Assembly: GCF_001586165.1 (NCBI RefSeq) | Contig: NZ_CP014608.1 | Coordinates: forward strand, 558,001 to 622,000 | Direction of reading: 5' to 3' | Origin: Obesumbacterium proteus | GTDB lineage: Bacteria > Pseudomonadota > Gammaproteobacteria > Enterobacterales > Enterobacteriaceae | Length of the DNA stretch: 64,000 nt | Shown: piece after piece, positions 26,264-34,443 of the stretch | How the letters are laid out: each line of letters starts with the position of its first letter | How positions within the stretch are numbered: the stretch's first letter is position 1 | Made by a program: the position numbers and the translations under genes | Notes under the pieces: model-generated | Database searches by the model: none | What the model saw: only the letters and a program-made list of their open reading frames with translations | Told to the model about the DNA's origin: nothing

Positions 26264-26839
26264 ATGCGTAATTTAGTGAAGTTTATGGGAGTGGGTTTGC
26301 TCGTGGCAGGACTTGCCGCGTGTGATGGCCAGTCGACTGATAACACCACCTCTGCTGCCAAAGGATCTACACCGGTAGAAGCTAGCGTACCTGCCGGAGA
26401 GAACATAAGCCTGCTTAACGGGAAAGTGACCTTTACACTACCGGCGGGCCTAACTGACCAAAGTGGCAAGCTAGGTTCTCAATCAAACAGCATGCACGTT
26501 TACGCCAATAAGAGCGGTCAGCAGGCGATCATTGTGATTATGGCTCCGCTGCCAGCAGACAGCCTGAGCACGCTGAGCGGGCGCTTGGTTGAACAACAGA
26601 AATCTCGTGATCCAAGCCTGAATGTGCTTTCTGATAAGAGCATTGAAGTAAGTGGGCAGCCAGCTCAGGAAGTGAATAGCCTGCAAACGGCCAAAGGCCA
26701 AGTTTCCTATTCCAGCATCGTACTGGCTAAAGCTGGCGATCAGTTGATGACCATGCAGGTATCTCTGCCGGGTGAAAATCAACAGGAAGCGGCTAATATT
26801 GCTAACGGTGTGATTAATACGCTGAAGATTACCGAGTAA
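26264..26839 (+). CDS. dcrB: Lipoprotein DcrB
   Basis: A 191-residue inner-membrane lipoprotein. The lipobox LAGLAAC gives a lipidated Cys at about residue 20, and the mature part contains the family block TDQSGKLGSQSNSMHVYANKSGQQAIIVIM. In E. coli DcrB is needed for phage C1 infection and affects lipoprotein processing. ATG 26264 follows AGAAGGAAT and matches E. coli; the frame is open upstream to 26225. Confidence 0.93.
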   Translation: MRNLVKFMGVGLLVAGLAACDGQSTDNTTSAAKGSTPVEASVPAGENISLLNGKVTFTLPAGLTDQSGKLGSQSNSMHVYANKSGQQAIIVIMAPLPADSLSTLSGRLVEQQKSRDPSLNVLSDKSIEVSGQPAQEVNSLQTAKGQVSYSSIVLAKAGDQLMTMQVSLPGENQQEAANIANGVINTLKITE

Positions 26840-26850
26840 TTTTTTGCAAA

Positions 26851-26875
26851 AGCCCTCCCTGCTGTAGGGAGGGCT
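26851..26875. terminator. Terminator between dcrB and yicH
   Basis: AGCCCTCC (26851-26858) pairs with GGAGGGCT (26868-26875). The U-rich side (complement of 26842-26850) is on the minus strand, so it best serves yicH, but it separates both convergent genes. Confidence 0.75.
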
Positions 26876-26881
26876 AGAATG

Positions 26882-28558
26882 TTAGTTTACTACGCCGTTA
26901 ACCATCTTCTGTGTAACCTGTTGCCCACTCGCATTTTGCGCGCTCAGCGTGGCGTTTACGCTAGGCTTAAGCGGTGCATCACCAGTTAGCACGCCTTTTA
27001 ATCCTAGCTGCATATTGACGTCACCTTTGATCGGTAATGCTGGCCATCCCCACTCAACCAGTTGATCGGCGGGTACTGCTTTCCCTTTGAGATCCAAGCT
27101 GAGCTGGCGCCCAGACTGCGTGAGCGATGCGGTTGCTTCCAAAATTCCCTTTTGCGATAACGCGCTGAGTTCAGTGACGCTAATTTGCTGGTCGTTCGCG
27201 TTCAAGCTAATAGAAAGCTTTTGCAGATCGACCTTATTAAACGTTGCGCCACTGGCGTTGAAGGTTGCTTGGCCGTCCCACAAACCTAACAGGCGGTTAT
27301 GAACTAAGCGAACGTTGCTGCCAAAGCCGTCCAGCGCGGTAATTTGGAAAGGGAATTCAGGGTTGATATCGACAATCAGATTTCGGCTGCTGGAGAACTT
27401 GGTGACTATTACATCGTTTAGCCAAGTCGGCAGCGGCGTTTGCCAGATTTCACGCCAGTTTTGCGGTAGCGTATATTCCAAGCCAATGAGCGTAATTTCA
27501 TCGAGGGTAAGTTGTTGGTTACTGCTTAACCAGTTGCCGCTTGCTCGCAGCAAACCGCCTTCCCAGCGAGTACTTAGCTGTTTTATCGCCACTCCCGCAT
27601 TGGAAAGATCGGCGCTAAAGATAGGCTCAACAAAGTGCACGTTGCCCACGATGATATCGTTAGCATTAAAGGCGATAGTCCCTTTATCACTTTGCCAATT
27701 GCCGTTATTCCACGTTACGCCGTTCAATTCACCGTCTAAATCACTGAGCGCCCAGCCTGCACCTTCCAGTTTGGCATCGGTAATACTTATTTTTCCTAGC
27801 GTGATTGCCGGAAGCTGCTTCAGCGGCGCAAAGAAAGCGTCTAGAGATTGGCTCGTCTGCCAGTGGAGATTGCTTAGGCGTAAGTTATTGATGACCCAAC
27901 TTCCATCGGCTTTACGTATTCCATCACCCGTGGCTTGGCCTTGGGCAAATTCAGCCCCAGCGTTGGTTATTGTGAGTAGCCCCTGCTTATCATTGCCTTG
28001 GATCAGTACGTTCTGTGCAGGAATATCATTTAGCGTTAGTTTGCCTGCGCTGAACTGAAATTGGTTGTTTTTGCCAAAAATTTGCCCTGAAATGGGCTGC
28101 CACGGTGAAACATAGCCGTTGACCTGTGACGCGTTAAGTTTTTGCTGAGGCTCATTTTGTTGCACCTGCATATTGAGCATGCGCAGGCTTTGGGCCTGAA
28201 TTGGCAGTGCGGTTTGAGCCGTGGCTGACAGCGTTAGCGATCCATTTTCGAGCGTGATGCTATCGAAGTCTTTGGGTTCGGTTAGCTGGCGCACGCTGAG
28301 CGATAAACTGATTTTTTCAGCGCGTAGAAAAGGAGGCTGGCCGGCGTTAGCGAGCGTGACATCATGTAATGTCATTTCAGCAGGGTCGCGAATGTCGTGG
28401 TGTATTTTTCCAAGCGACAATCGATATGGGGTATTTTCATTCACCCAAGTGCTGATGTGGCGCGCGCCCCACGTGGTCTGTGCAATCACATAAGCCACAA
28501 TAACCAGTGCGATGATAATCGCGAGCAGGATTAAGAGTAGTTTTCCAATAAATTTCAC
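26882..28558 (-). CDS. yicH: AsmA-family protein YicH
   Basis: A 558-residue protein anchored by one N-terminal membrane helix (residues 4-26) with a large periplasmic part made of repeated beta-rich AsmA segments, for example AEMTLHDVTLANAGQPPFLRAEKISL near residue 60-85 and the C-terminal AsmA region ending near 545. AsmA-like proteins are proposed to bridge inner and outer membranes and move phospholipid. E. coli has yicH next to xanP, as here. The start at 28558 is directly followed by the membrane helix. Confidence 0.9.
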   Translation of the reverse strand: MKFIGKLLLILLAIIIALVIVAYVIAQTTWGARHISTWVNENTPYRLSLGKIHHDIRDPAEMTLHDVTLANAGQPPFLRAEKISLSLSVRQLTEPKDFDSITLENGSLTLSATAQTALPIQAQSLRMLNMQVQQNEPQQKLNASQVNGYVSPWQPISGQIFGKNNQFQFSAGKLTLNDIPAQNVLIQGNDKQGLLTITNAGAEFAQGQATGDGIRKADGSWVINNLRLSNLHWQTSQSLDAFFAPLKQLPAITLGKISITDAKLEGAGWALSDLDGELNGVTWNNGNWQSDKGTIAFNANDIIVGNVHFVEPIFSADLSNAGVAIKQLSTRWEGGLLRASGNWLSSNQQLTLDEITLIGLEYTLPQNWREIWQTPLPTWLNDVIVTKFSSSRNLIVDINPEFPFQITALDGFGSNVRLVHNRLLGLWDGQATFNASGATFNKVDLQKLSISLNANDQQISVTELSALSQKGILEATASLTQSGRQLSLDLKGKAVPADQLVEWGWPALPIKGDVNMQLGLKGVLTGDAPLKPSVNATLSAQNASGQQVTQKMVNGVVN

Positions 28559-28645
28559 GGCATTAGTCCTTCAGGCCAAAGGTGCTTTAGTTTATGCCGT
28601 ATTAAGTAGGCTGGCTCAAGGGATGAAATGTAAACACCAATAAAA

Positions 28646-28673
28646 AAGGCCGAATGCAGAAACATCCGACCTT
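28646..28673 (-). terminator. Terminator after xanP
   Basis: AAGGCCGAATG (28646-28656) pairs with CATCCGACCTT (28663-28673) with two G-U/mismatch positions; A residues at 28642-28645 give a U tract on the minus strand and T residues follow on the plus strand. Confidence 0.75.
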
Positions 28674-28693
28674 TTTTAGCCATTTATGCGGTA

Positions 28694-30103
28694 TTAATCT
28701 TCGTGTGGGAAAACCAGATTTAAGACTATGGCAGTAATACCGCCAGCCGCAATGCCTGAGGACAGCAGGGTTTTCATCCAATCCGGCGCGAATTGTAAAA
28801 TCAACGGCTGCTGAGAAACCCCTAAACCAACGGCTAAGGAGAGCGCCATAATCATAATGGCGCGGCGGTTTAATGGCTCACGCGAGACAATACGAACGCC
28901 AGATGCCGCGATAGTGCCGAACATCACGATGGTGGCGCCGCCTAGAACGGGCTCAGGGATGTGCTGTACAAAACCCGCCACCGCAGGGAACAGGCCTAAC
29001 ACAATCAGCATGAGGGCGACCACAAAGCCCACATAGCGGCTTGCAACACCGGTTAACTGGATAACGCCGTTATTCTGGCCAAAGCAGGAGTTAGGGAAGG
29101 TATTAAACACCGCCGACAGCATCGAGTTAAGTCCGTTGGCGAGAACGCCGCCTTTCAGTCGCTTCATGTAGAGCGGGCCAGAAACGGGCTGCTCGGATAC
29201 GTCTGAGGTCGCCGTAATATCGCCGATAGTCTCTAAAGACGTCACCATAAAGACCAGCATCAGCGGGATCAGCAGGTTCCAGTCAATGCCCAAACCATAA
29301 TAGAGCGGCGTTGGCACCATTAGCAGCGAGGTGGTTTTCTCCATATTGCTGGTGTCTGGCAGCATACCCATCGCCCATGCCAGCGCGTAACCAACGGCCA
29401 TGGCGATCACCAACGAAGAAACGCGCAAATACGGATTACGCTGACGGTTAAGCAAAATGATGACTACCAGAACGGAACCGGCCAGCATTAAATTACCCGG
29501 TGCGCCAAAGGTATGATCGTTCATGGCGCTGTAGCCACCGCCGATAGAAACCAAGCCGACTTGAATCAGCGATAGACCGATGATCATGACCACCACGCCA
29601 GAGACCAATGGCGTAATAATTCGGCGTGCTAGGTGCAAGAAACGCGACAGGATAATCTCGGTGCAGGAAGCCAGCATTAGCGTTCCAAACAGCGTCGCCA
29701 TCATCGTTGGAATATCGGCACCGCCGTTTTTCAACGCCATTCCGCCCATAATCAGAGGGCTAACAAAGTTAAAGCTCGTTCCCTGAATCGACAGCAAACC
29801 CGAGCCAACAGGGCCCCAGGTTTTAATCTGCAAGATAGACGCTAGCCCTGAGGCAAATAGCGACATGCTGATAATGTGTTGCGTGTCCTGTGCCGGAAGA
29901 CCTAACGCCTTGCAAATCAGTAGCGCGGGCGTAATCACCGCCACGAACATGGCGAGCAAATGTTGGCAGGCAGCGAAAAGGGTTTGCGGGAGAGGTGGAC
30001 GGTCTTCGAGACGATATATCAGCTCACTTTTGGTCGGCGCGGTCGCACTAGGCTTCGCGGTTGAAGAGTGAACTTGGTCGAACTCAGTGGATGGCGTGGT
30101 CAT
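28694..30103 (-). CDS. xanP: Xanthine:proton symporter XanP
   Basis: Inner-membrane NCS2-family transporter importing xanthine. It has 469 residues and about 14 membrane segments. The NCS2 signature motif is visible as CFGQNNGVIQLTGVASR around residue 322-340, and the conserved GTSFNFVSP segment is at about residue 105. The N-terminal tail (about 45 residues) is polar and cytoplasmic. It is divergent from gltS, and the 233-bp gap between them must hold both promoters. Confidence 0.95.
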   Translation of the reverse strand: MTTPSTEFDQVHSSTAKPSATAPTKSELIYRLEDRPPLPQTLFAACQHLLAMFVAVITPALLICKALGLPAQDTQHIISMSLFASGLASILQIKTWGPVGSGLLSIQGTSFNFVSPLIMGGMALKNGGADIPTMMATLFGTLMLASCTEIILSRFLHLARRIITPLVSGVVVMIIGLSLIQVGLVSIGGGYSAMNDHTFGAPGNLMLAGSVLVVIILLNRQRNPYLRVSSLVIAMAVGYALAWAMGMLPDTSNMEKTTSLLMVPTPLYYGLGIDWNLLIPLMLVFMVTSLETIGDITATSDVSEQPVSGPLYMKRLKGGVLANGLNSMLSAVFNTFPNSCFGQNNGVIQLTGVASRYVGFVVALMLIVLGLFPAVAGFVQHIPEPVLGGATIVMFGTIAASGVRIVSREPLNRRAIMIMALSLAVGLGVSQQPLILQFAPDWMKTLLSSGIAAGGITAIVLNLVFPHED

Positions 30104-30336
30104 AATCCATATTCCAGAAGCAACAATGCACGCATTTTAATGATAGTCGTCACAAAAGCAATCGGTTGCGCATAAATTTACCTAAAAAGGATGAGACTTT
30201 GGGATCGCATTTTTTGCTAAAGAAACTTGCCCAAGAGTTAGGTTTTGCTTTCTAATTAAGCGTTTATCATTTTTAGATAACAGAGAGAAAATTATAATTA
30301 TTTGAAATAAATACAATTATTACATGGAGTAATAAG
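30104..30336. promoter_or_regulatory. Divergent promoter region xanP / gltS
   Basis: A 233-bp AT-rich region between two divergent genes. The right part (30290-30320) is extremely AT-rich ahead of the gltS ribosome-binding site (CATGGAG before the ATG). I see no reading frame and no operator I can name. Confidence 0.5.
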
Positions 30337-31551
30337 ATGATTCATCTGGACGTATACGGTACGCTAGTCGCGGCGACCTTGGTGCTTCTGCTCGGGCGCC
30401 AAATGGTACAAAAAATCCCTTTCCTCACGAAATACACTATTCCTGAACCCGTTGCTGGCGGTTTGCTGGTGGCGCTCGGTTTCCTGTTGCTTAAGCAAAC
30501 CACTGGCTTTGAGGTCAGTTTTGATATGTCCCTCAAAGATCCGCTGATGCTCGCCTTTTTTGCCACCATCGGCCTTAACGCAAACTTAGCGAGTTTAAAA
30601 AAAGGCGGTAAAGCGTTAAGCATTTTTGTTTTTGTGGTTGTGGGATTACTGCTGGTACAAAACGCCATTGGTATTGGGATGGCGAAAATGCTGGGGCTTG
30701 ATCCTCTGATGGGGCTATTAGCGGGCTCCATTACGTTGTCTGGTGGACACGGTACGGGCGCGGCGTGGAGTAAAGTTTTCAGCGAACGCTACGGATTTGA
30801 AAATGCCACCGAAGTGGCCATGGCATGTGCCACTTTTGGCTTGGTGCTCGGTGGGTTGATTGGCGGGCCAGTGGCTCGTTACTTGGTGAAGCATTCGTCT
30901 ACGCCCAACGGAACGCCGGACGACACTGAAGTCCCCACCGCGTTTGAAAAACCCTATAGCGGCCGAATGATCACGTCGCTGGTGTTAATTGAAACGCTGG
31001 CTTTGATTGCGATCTGTTTAACCGTAGGTCATGTCATCGCTGATTTCCTACGCGGGACAACATTCGAGCTGCCAACGTTTGTCTGCGTGTTGTTCGTGGG
31101 GGTTGTACTGAGCAATACGATGCATGCGGTCGGTTTCTATCGGGTGTTTGAGCGTGCGGTATCGGTTCTCGGGAACGTGAGTTTGTCGCTGTTCTTGGCG
31201 ATGGCGTTGATGAGCCTGAAACTGTGGGAGCTTGCTTCTCTGGCGTTGCCTATGTTGGCCATTTTGCTGGTTCAAACCTTGGTGATGGCGCTGTACGCTA
31301 TTTTTGTTACCTACCGAATTATGGGCAAAAACTACGATGCAGCGGTGCTCGCCGCAGGCCATTGTGGTTTTGGCTTAGGCGCAACGCCAACGGCGATTGC
31401 TAACATGCAGGCCATTACCGATCGTTTTGGTCCGTCGCATTTGGCTTTCCTCGTAGTACCTATGGTCGGTGCGTTCTTTATCGATATCGTTAATGCGATT
31501 GTGATCAAGCTATACCTGATGCTGCCGGTATTTCCTGCGGTGATGGGGTAG
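30337..31551 (+). CDS. gltS: Sodium:glutamate symporter GltS
   Basis: Inner-membrane sodium-coupled glutamate carrier. It has 404 residues in two inverted halves of about five membrane segments each. The glycine-rich re-entrant loops of the family are visible: SGGHGTGAAWSKVF around residue 135 and AAGHCGFGLGATPTAIANM around residue 340. The neighbours xanP and recG match E. coli. Confidence 0.96.
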   Translation: MIHLDVYGTLVAATLVLLLGRQMVQKIPFLTKYTIPEPVAGGLLVALGFLLLKQTTGFEVSFDMSLKDPLMLAFFATIGLNANLASLKKGGKALSIFVFVVVGLLLVQNAIGIGMAKMLGLDPLMGLLAGSITLSGGHGTGAAWSKVFSERYGFENATEVAMACATFGLVLGGLIGGPVARYLVKHSSTPNGTPDDTEVPTAFEKPYSGRMITSLVLIETLALIAICLTVGHVIADFLRGTTFELPTFVCVLFVGVVLSNTMHAVGFYRVFERAVSVLGNVSLSLFLAMALMSLKLWELASLALPMLAILLVQTLVMALYAIFVTYRIMGKNYDAAVLAAGHCGFGLGATPTAIANMQAITDRFGPSHLAFLVVPMVGAFFIDIVNAIVIKLYLMLPVFPAVMG

Positions 31552-31583
31552 TTTTCGGTTATCGCGATCTGATCCCAACCCAA

Positions 31584-31650
31584 CCCTCCCCTTCGCAGGG
31601 GAGGGAACCGTTTGGTGACTCTCCGTGAGAATGGGGAGGCTGGGAGGGGG
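31584..31650. repeat. GC-rich hairpin repeat between gltS and recG
   Basis: CCCTCCCCT (31584-31592) pairs perfectly with AGGGGAGGG (31597-31605). About 20-45 bp further a GGGGAGGC...GGGAGGGGG block resembles the same stem. It lies between convergent genes and can serve as terminator for both. A looser relative, CCCTCTCC...GGAGAGGG, occurs near 41,279-41,298 before the dehydrogenase-like gene. Confidence 0.6.
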
Positions 31651-31662
31651 CTTTACTCGAGA

Positions 31663-33744
31663 TTATGCGTTGGTATATCGGCTGCGCTCAGGCAACCAGC
31701 GCTCGATAAGTGCCTGCGCATGTTCTGGGTAGTTTTGATGAATATGGCGTGCGATGCGCTGAACTTCAGGGATAAGCGCCTGATCGCGTAGTAGGTCGGC
31801 CACCTTGAATTCTGCGCTGCCGGTCTGCTTTGTCCCTAATAACTCACCGGGGCCTCGGATTTCTAAGTCTCGTTGAGCAATCACGAAGCCATCATTGCTA
31901 TCACGTAATACCTGTAGCCGTTTTTGTGCGGTTTGGCTCAGCGGTGTTTTATAGAGCAGAACACAGTGCGACGCTACGGCACCGCGCCCGACGCGGCCAC
32001 GCAGCTGATGTAACTGTGCCAAACCCAATCGCTCAGGGTTTTCAATGATCATCAGGCTGGCGTTAGGCACGTCAACGCCAACTTCGATTACGGTAGTGGC
32101 GACCAGCAACTGAGTTTCACCTGCCTTAAATGCCCGCATCACTTCCTGTTTTTCCGCCGCTTTCATACGCCCATGTACTAACGCGACCTTAATTTCAGGT
32201 AGAAGTAGCTTGAGCTCTTCTGCGGTAGCCTCGGCGGCCTGAGCCTCCAGCATCTCTGATTCTTCAATCAGCGTGCAGACCCAATAAGCCTGTCGGCCCT
32301 CTTTTAAACAGGCATTTTTAACGCGCTCAATGACATCGGCGCGGCGTGAGTCTGGAATGGCAACGGTAGTCACCGGCGTTCTTCCAGGCGGAAGCTCATC
32401 AATAACCGACGTATCGAGATCGGCATAGGCGGTCATCGCCAGCGTGCGCGGAATAGGGGTCGCAGTCATAATTAACTGATGAGGATGAAAACCTTGTTCT
32501 TCGCCTTTTTCCCATAGGGCAAGACGTTGATGCACACCAAATCGATGTTGTTCATCAATGATAACCAGCGCCAAACCAGAGAATTGCACCTGATCTTGGA
32601 AAATAGCGTGTGTGCCCACGATCATATCGACTTCGCCACTGGCAATAGCTTCCATCTGTGTCTGACGCGCTTTGCCCTTCTGTTTGCCAGCCAGCCAGCC
32701 CACTTTCAATCCTAGCGGTTCAAACCACTGGCGAAAGTTATTGGCATGCTGCTCGGCAAGCAGTTCGGTGGGGGCCATTAAGGCGACCTGTTTGCCATGC
32801 GCAATCGTTCGCAGCGCGGCAAGTGCGGCAACTAAGGTTTTACCCGATCCCACATCGCCTTGAACCAAACGCATCATAGGGACGGGCTTCGCCATATCGG
32901 CTTCAATATCAGCGACTACGCGCTCTTGTGCGCCCGTTGGTTTAAAGGGCAAAGAGGCCAACATCTGGTTTTTGAGACGATCATCAGCAGAGAGCGGCAG
33001 CGCTTTATGGCTTTGCGCTCCGGCTCGTACTGCAAGCATGCTGAGGTTATGAGCCAGCAGTTCTTCTAAAATTAAACGACGCTGAGCGGGATGTTTACCA
33101 TGCTCTAGATCGGCAAGCTGCATATTTGGCGGTGGGCGATGCAGCATACGCAATGCATCTGGCAGGCTCATTAACCCTTGGCGCAGTTCATCGGGCAATA
33201 GTTCTGCTATGGGCACCGTGTCGAGCAAGGCTAATGCTTGGTCGGTCAGCTTACGCAACGTTGCCTGACGAATGCCTTCGGTAGTGGGATAAACCGGCGT
33301 AAGAGCTTCTTGCAGCTCAACGTTCTCGGTTTCACCCTGAATTTTATATTCAGGATGGATAATCTCTGCGCCTAAGTTACCGCGTTTGATTTCGCCGTAG
33401 GCTAAAACATGCTTACCGGCAGACAGGCTATTCTTCATCGCAGCGTTAAAGTTGAAGAAGCGCATCGTCAGCATACCGGTGCCATCGCTAATCTGGCTGG
33501 TCATCATACGGCGCCGACCAAAGCTGATATCGGTGCGCAGCACTTCGCCTTCTACGGTCGCAAAAATACCGGGTAGAAGATCGTTAATAGCGTACAGACG
33601 TGTGCGGTCTTCATAGCGCAAAGGCAGATGCAGCAGCAGATCTTGGATATTCTCCAGACCAATTTTGGCGAGTTTACCTGCTTGGCTGGCGCCAACGCCG
33701 GCTAAAGAAGTTAATGCGATAGCATCCAGCAAGCGGCCTTTCAT
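31663..33744 (-). CDS. recG: ATP-dependent DNA helicase RecG
   Basis: Branch-migrates Holliday junctions and remodels stalled forks. It has 693 residues: the N-terminal wedge OB domain (about 50-150, with LPLRYEDRT), then two RecA-like helicase lobes. Walker A is GDVGSGKT (around 294) and the DExH motif is DEQHRFGVHQR; the motif VI region is LHQLRGRVGRG. ATG 33744 follows AAAGG and matches E. coli. It overlaps the end of trmH closely (3 bp apart), in the spoT-trmH-recG unit. Confidence 0.97.
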   Translation of the reverse strand: MKGRLLDAIALTSLAGVGASQAGKLAKIGLENIQDLLLHLPLRYEDRTRLYAINDLLPGIFATVEGEVLRTDISFGRRRMMTSQISDGTGMLTMRFFNFNAAMKNSLSAGKHVLAYGEIKRGNLGAEIIHPEYKIQGETENVELQEALTPVYPTTEGIRQATLRKLTDQALALLDTVPIAELLPDELRQGLMSLPDALRMLHRPPPNMQLADLEHGKHPAQRRLILEELLAHNLSMLAVRAGAQSHKALPLSADDRLKNQMLASLPFKPTGAQERVVADIEADMAKPVPMMRLVQGDVGSGKTLVAALAALRTIAHGKQVALMAPTELLAEQHANNFRQWFEPLGLKVGWLAGKQKGKARQTQMEAIASGEVDMIVGTHAIFQDQVQFSGLALVIIDEQHRFGVHQRLALWEKGEEQGFHPHQLIMTATPIPRTLAMTAYADLDTSVIDELPPGRTPVTTVAIPDSRRADVIERVKNACLKEGRQAYWVCTLIEESEMLEAQAAEATAEELKLLLPEIKVALVHGRMKAAEKQEVMRAFKAGETQLLVATTVIEVGVDVPNASLMIIENPERLGLAQLHQLRGRVGRGAVASHCVLLYKTPLSQTAQKRLQVLRDSNDGFVIAQRDLEIRGPGELLGTKQTGSAEFKVADLLRDQALIPEVQRIARHIHQNYPEHAQALIERWLPERSRYTNA

Positions 33745-33746
33745 CG

Positions 33747-34439
33747 TTAGCCTTTCGTTGACTGCATGGCATCCCACCATGCTTGAGGGGCATCGATTTG
33801 CCCTTCGTTATCGATACGTGGGCGCGGCAGCTTCTTGCGTTTGGCAACGTTGGCCAACACGGGATATCCACCTTCCCACAGTAAACGCTGTTGGTCTTCT
33901 TCGCTCAGCGGGCTCTGTTCGCGTTGATACATGCCAGCATTTTGGCGCTGGCGCTGTGCTTCATACAAAATAAGCGCCGAAGCCACTGAAACATTGAGTG
34001 ACTGAACCATGCCGATCATGGGAATGATAATGTCTTGATCGGCCAAAGCGAGAGCTTCAGCCGTGATCCCGTGTTTCTCTTGCCCCATCAAAATGCAGGT
34101 CGGGCGCGTGTAGTCTATTTCACGGAAATCAACGGCGGTGCTGGAGAGATTCGTTGCCAGAATTTGCATGCCTTCAGACTTTAACGTCGAAACCGCTGAA
34201 GAGATATCTGGATGCGTTTTTACGGATACCCAGCTGTTGCTGCCTGCTGCGGTAGAGACCATGGTGCGCATGCTTTTTCCTGGCCATACGGCATGGACTT
34301 GATGCACACCCACGGCGTCAGCCGTGCGGATAACGGCTGAAACGTTATGCGGTTTGTGTACTTGCTCCATACAGACGGTAAGATCCGGCTGTCGGGTGGC
34401 AAGCATCTGACAAATCCGCGCATAGCGTTGAGGAGTCAT
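33747..34439 (-). CDS. trmH: tRNA (guanosine(18)-2'-O)-methyltransferase TrmH
   Basis: SAM-dependent 2'-O-methylation of G18 in the D loop of tRNA. It is a SPOUT-fold enzyme of 230 residues. Motif 1 is visible as VHKPHNVSAVIRTADAVG, motif 2 as TCILMGQEKHGIT and motif 3 as IPMIGMVQSLNVSVASAL. It is 4 bp after the spoT stop and 3 bp before recG. Confidence 0.96.
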   Translation of the reverse strand: MTPQRYARICQMLATRQPDLTVCMEQVHKPHNVSAVIRTADAVGVHQVHAVWPGKSMRTMVSTAAGSNSWVSVKTHPDISSAVSTLKSEGMQILATNLSSTAVDFREIDYTRPTCILMGQEKHGITAEALALADQDIIIPMIGMVQSLNVSVASALILYEAQRQRQNAGMYQREQSPLSEEDQQRLLWEGGYPVLANVAKRKKLPRPRIDNEGQIDAPQAWWDAMQSTKG

Positions 34440-34443
34440 AGAA

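Noticed and set aside
31584..31650. GC-rich palindrome considered as an insertion-sequence end
   Set aside because: No transposase and no target duplication; it fits a terminator or short intergenic repeat.
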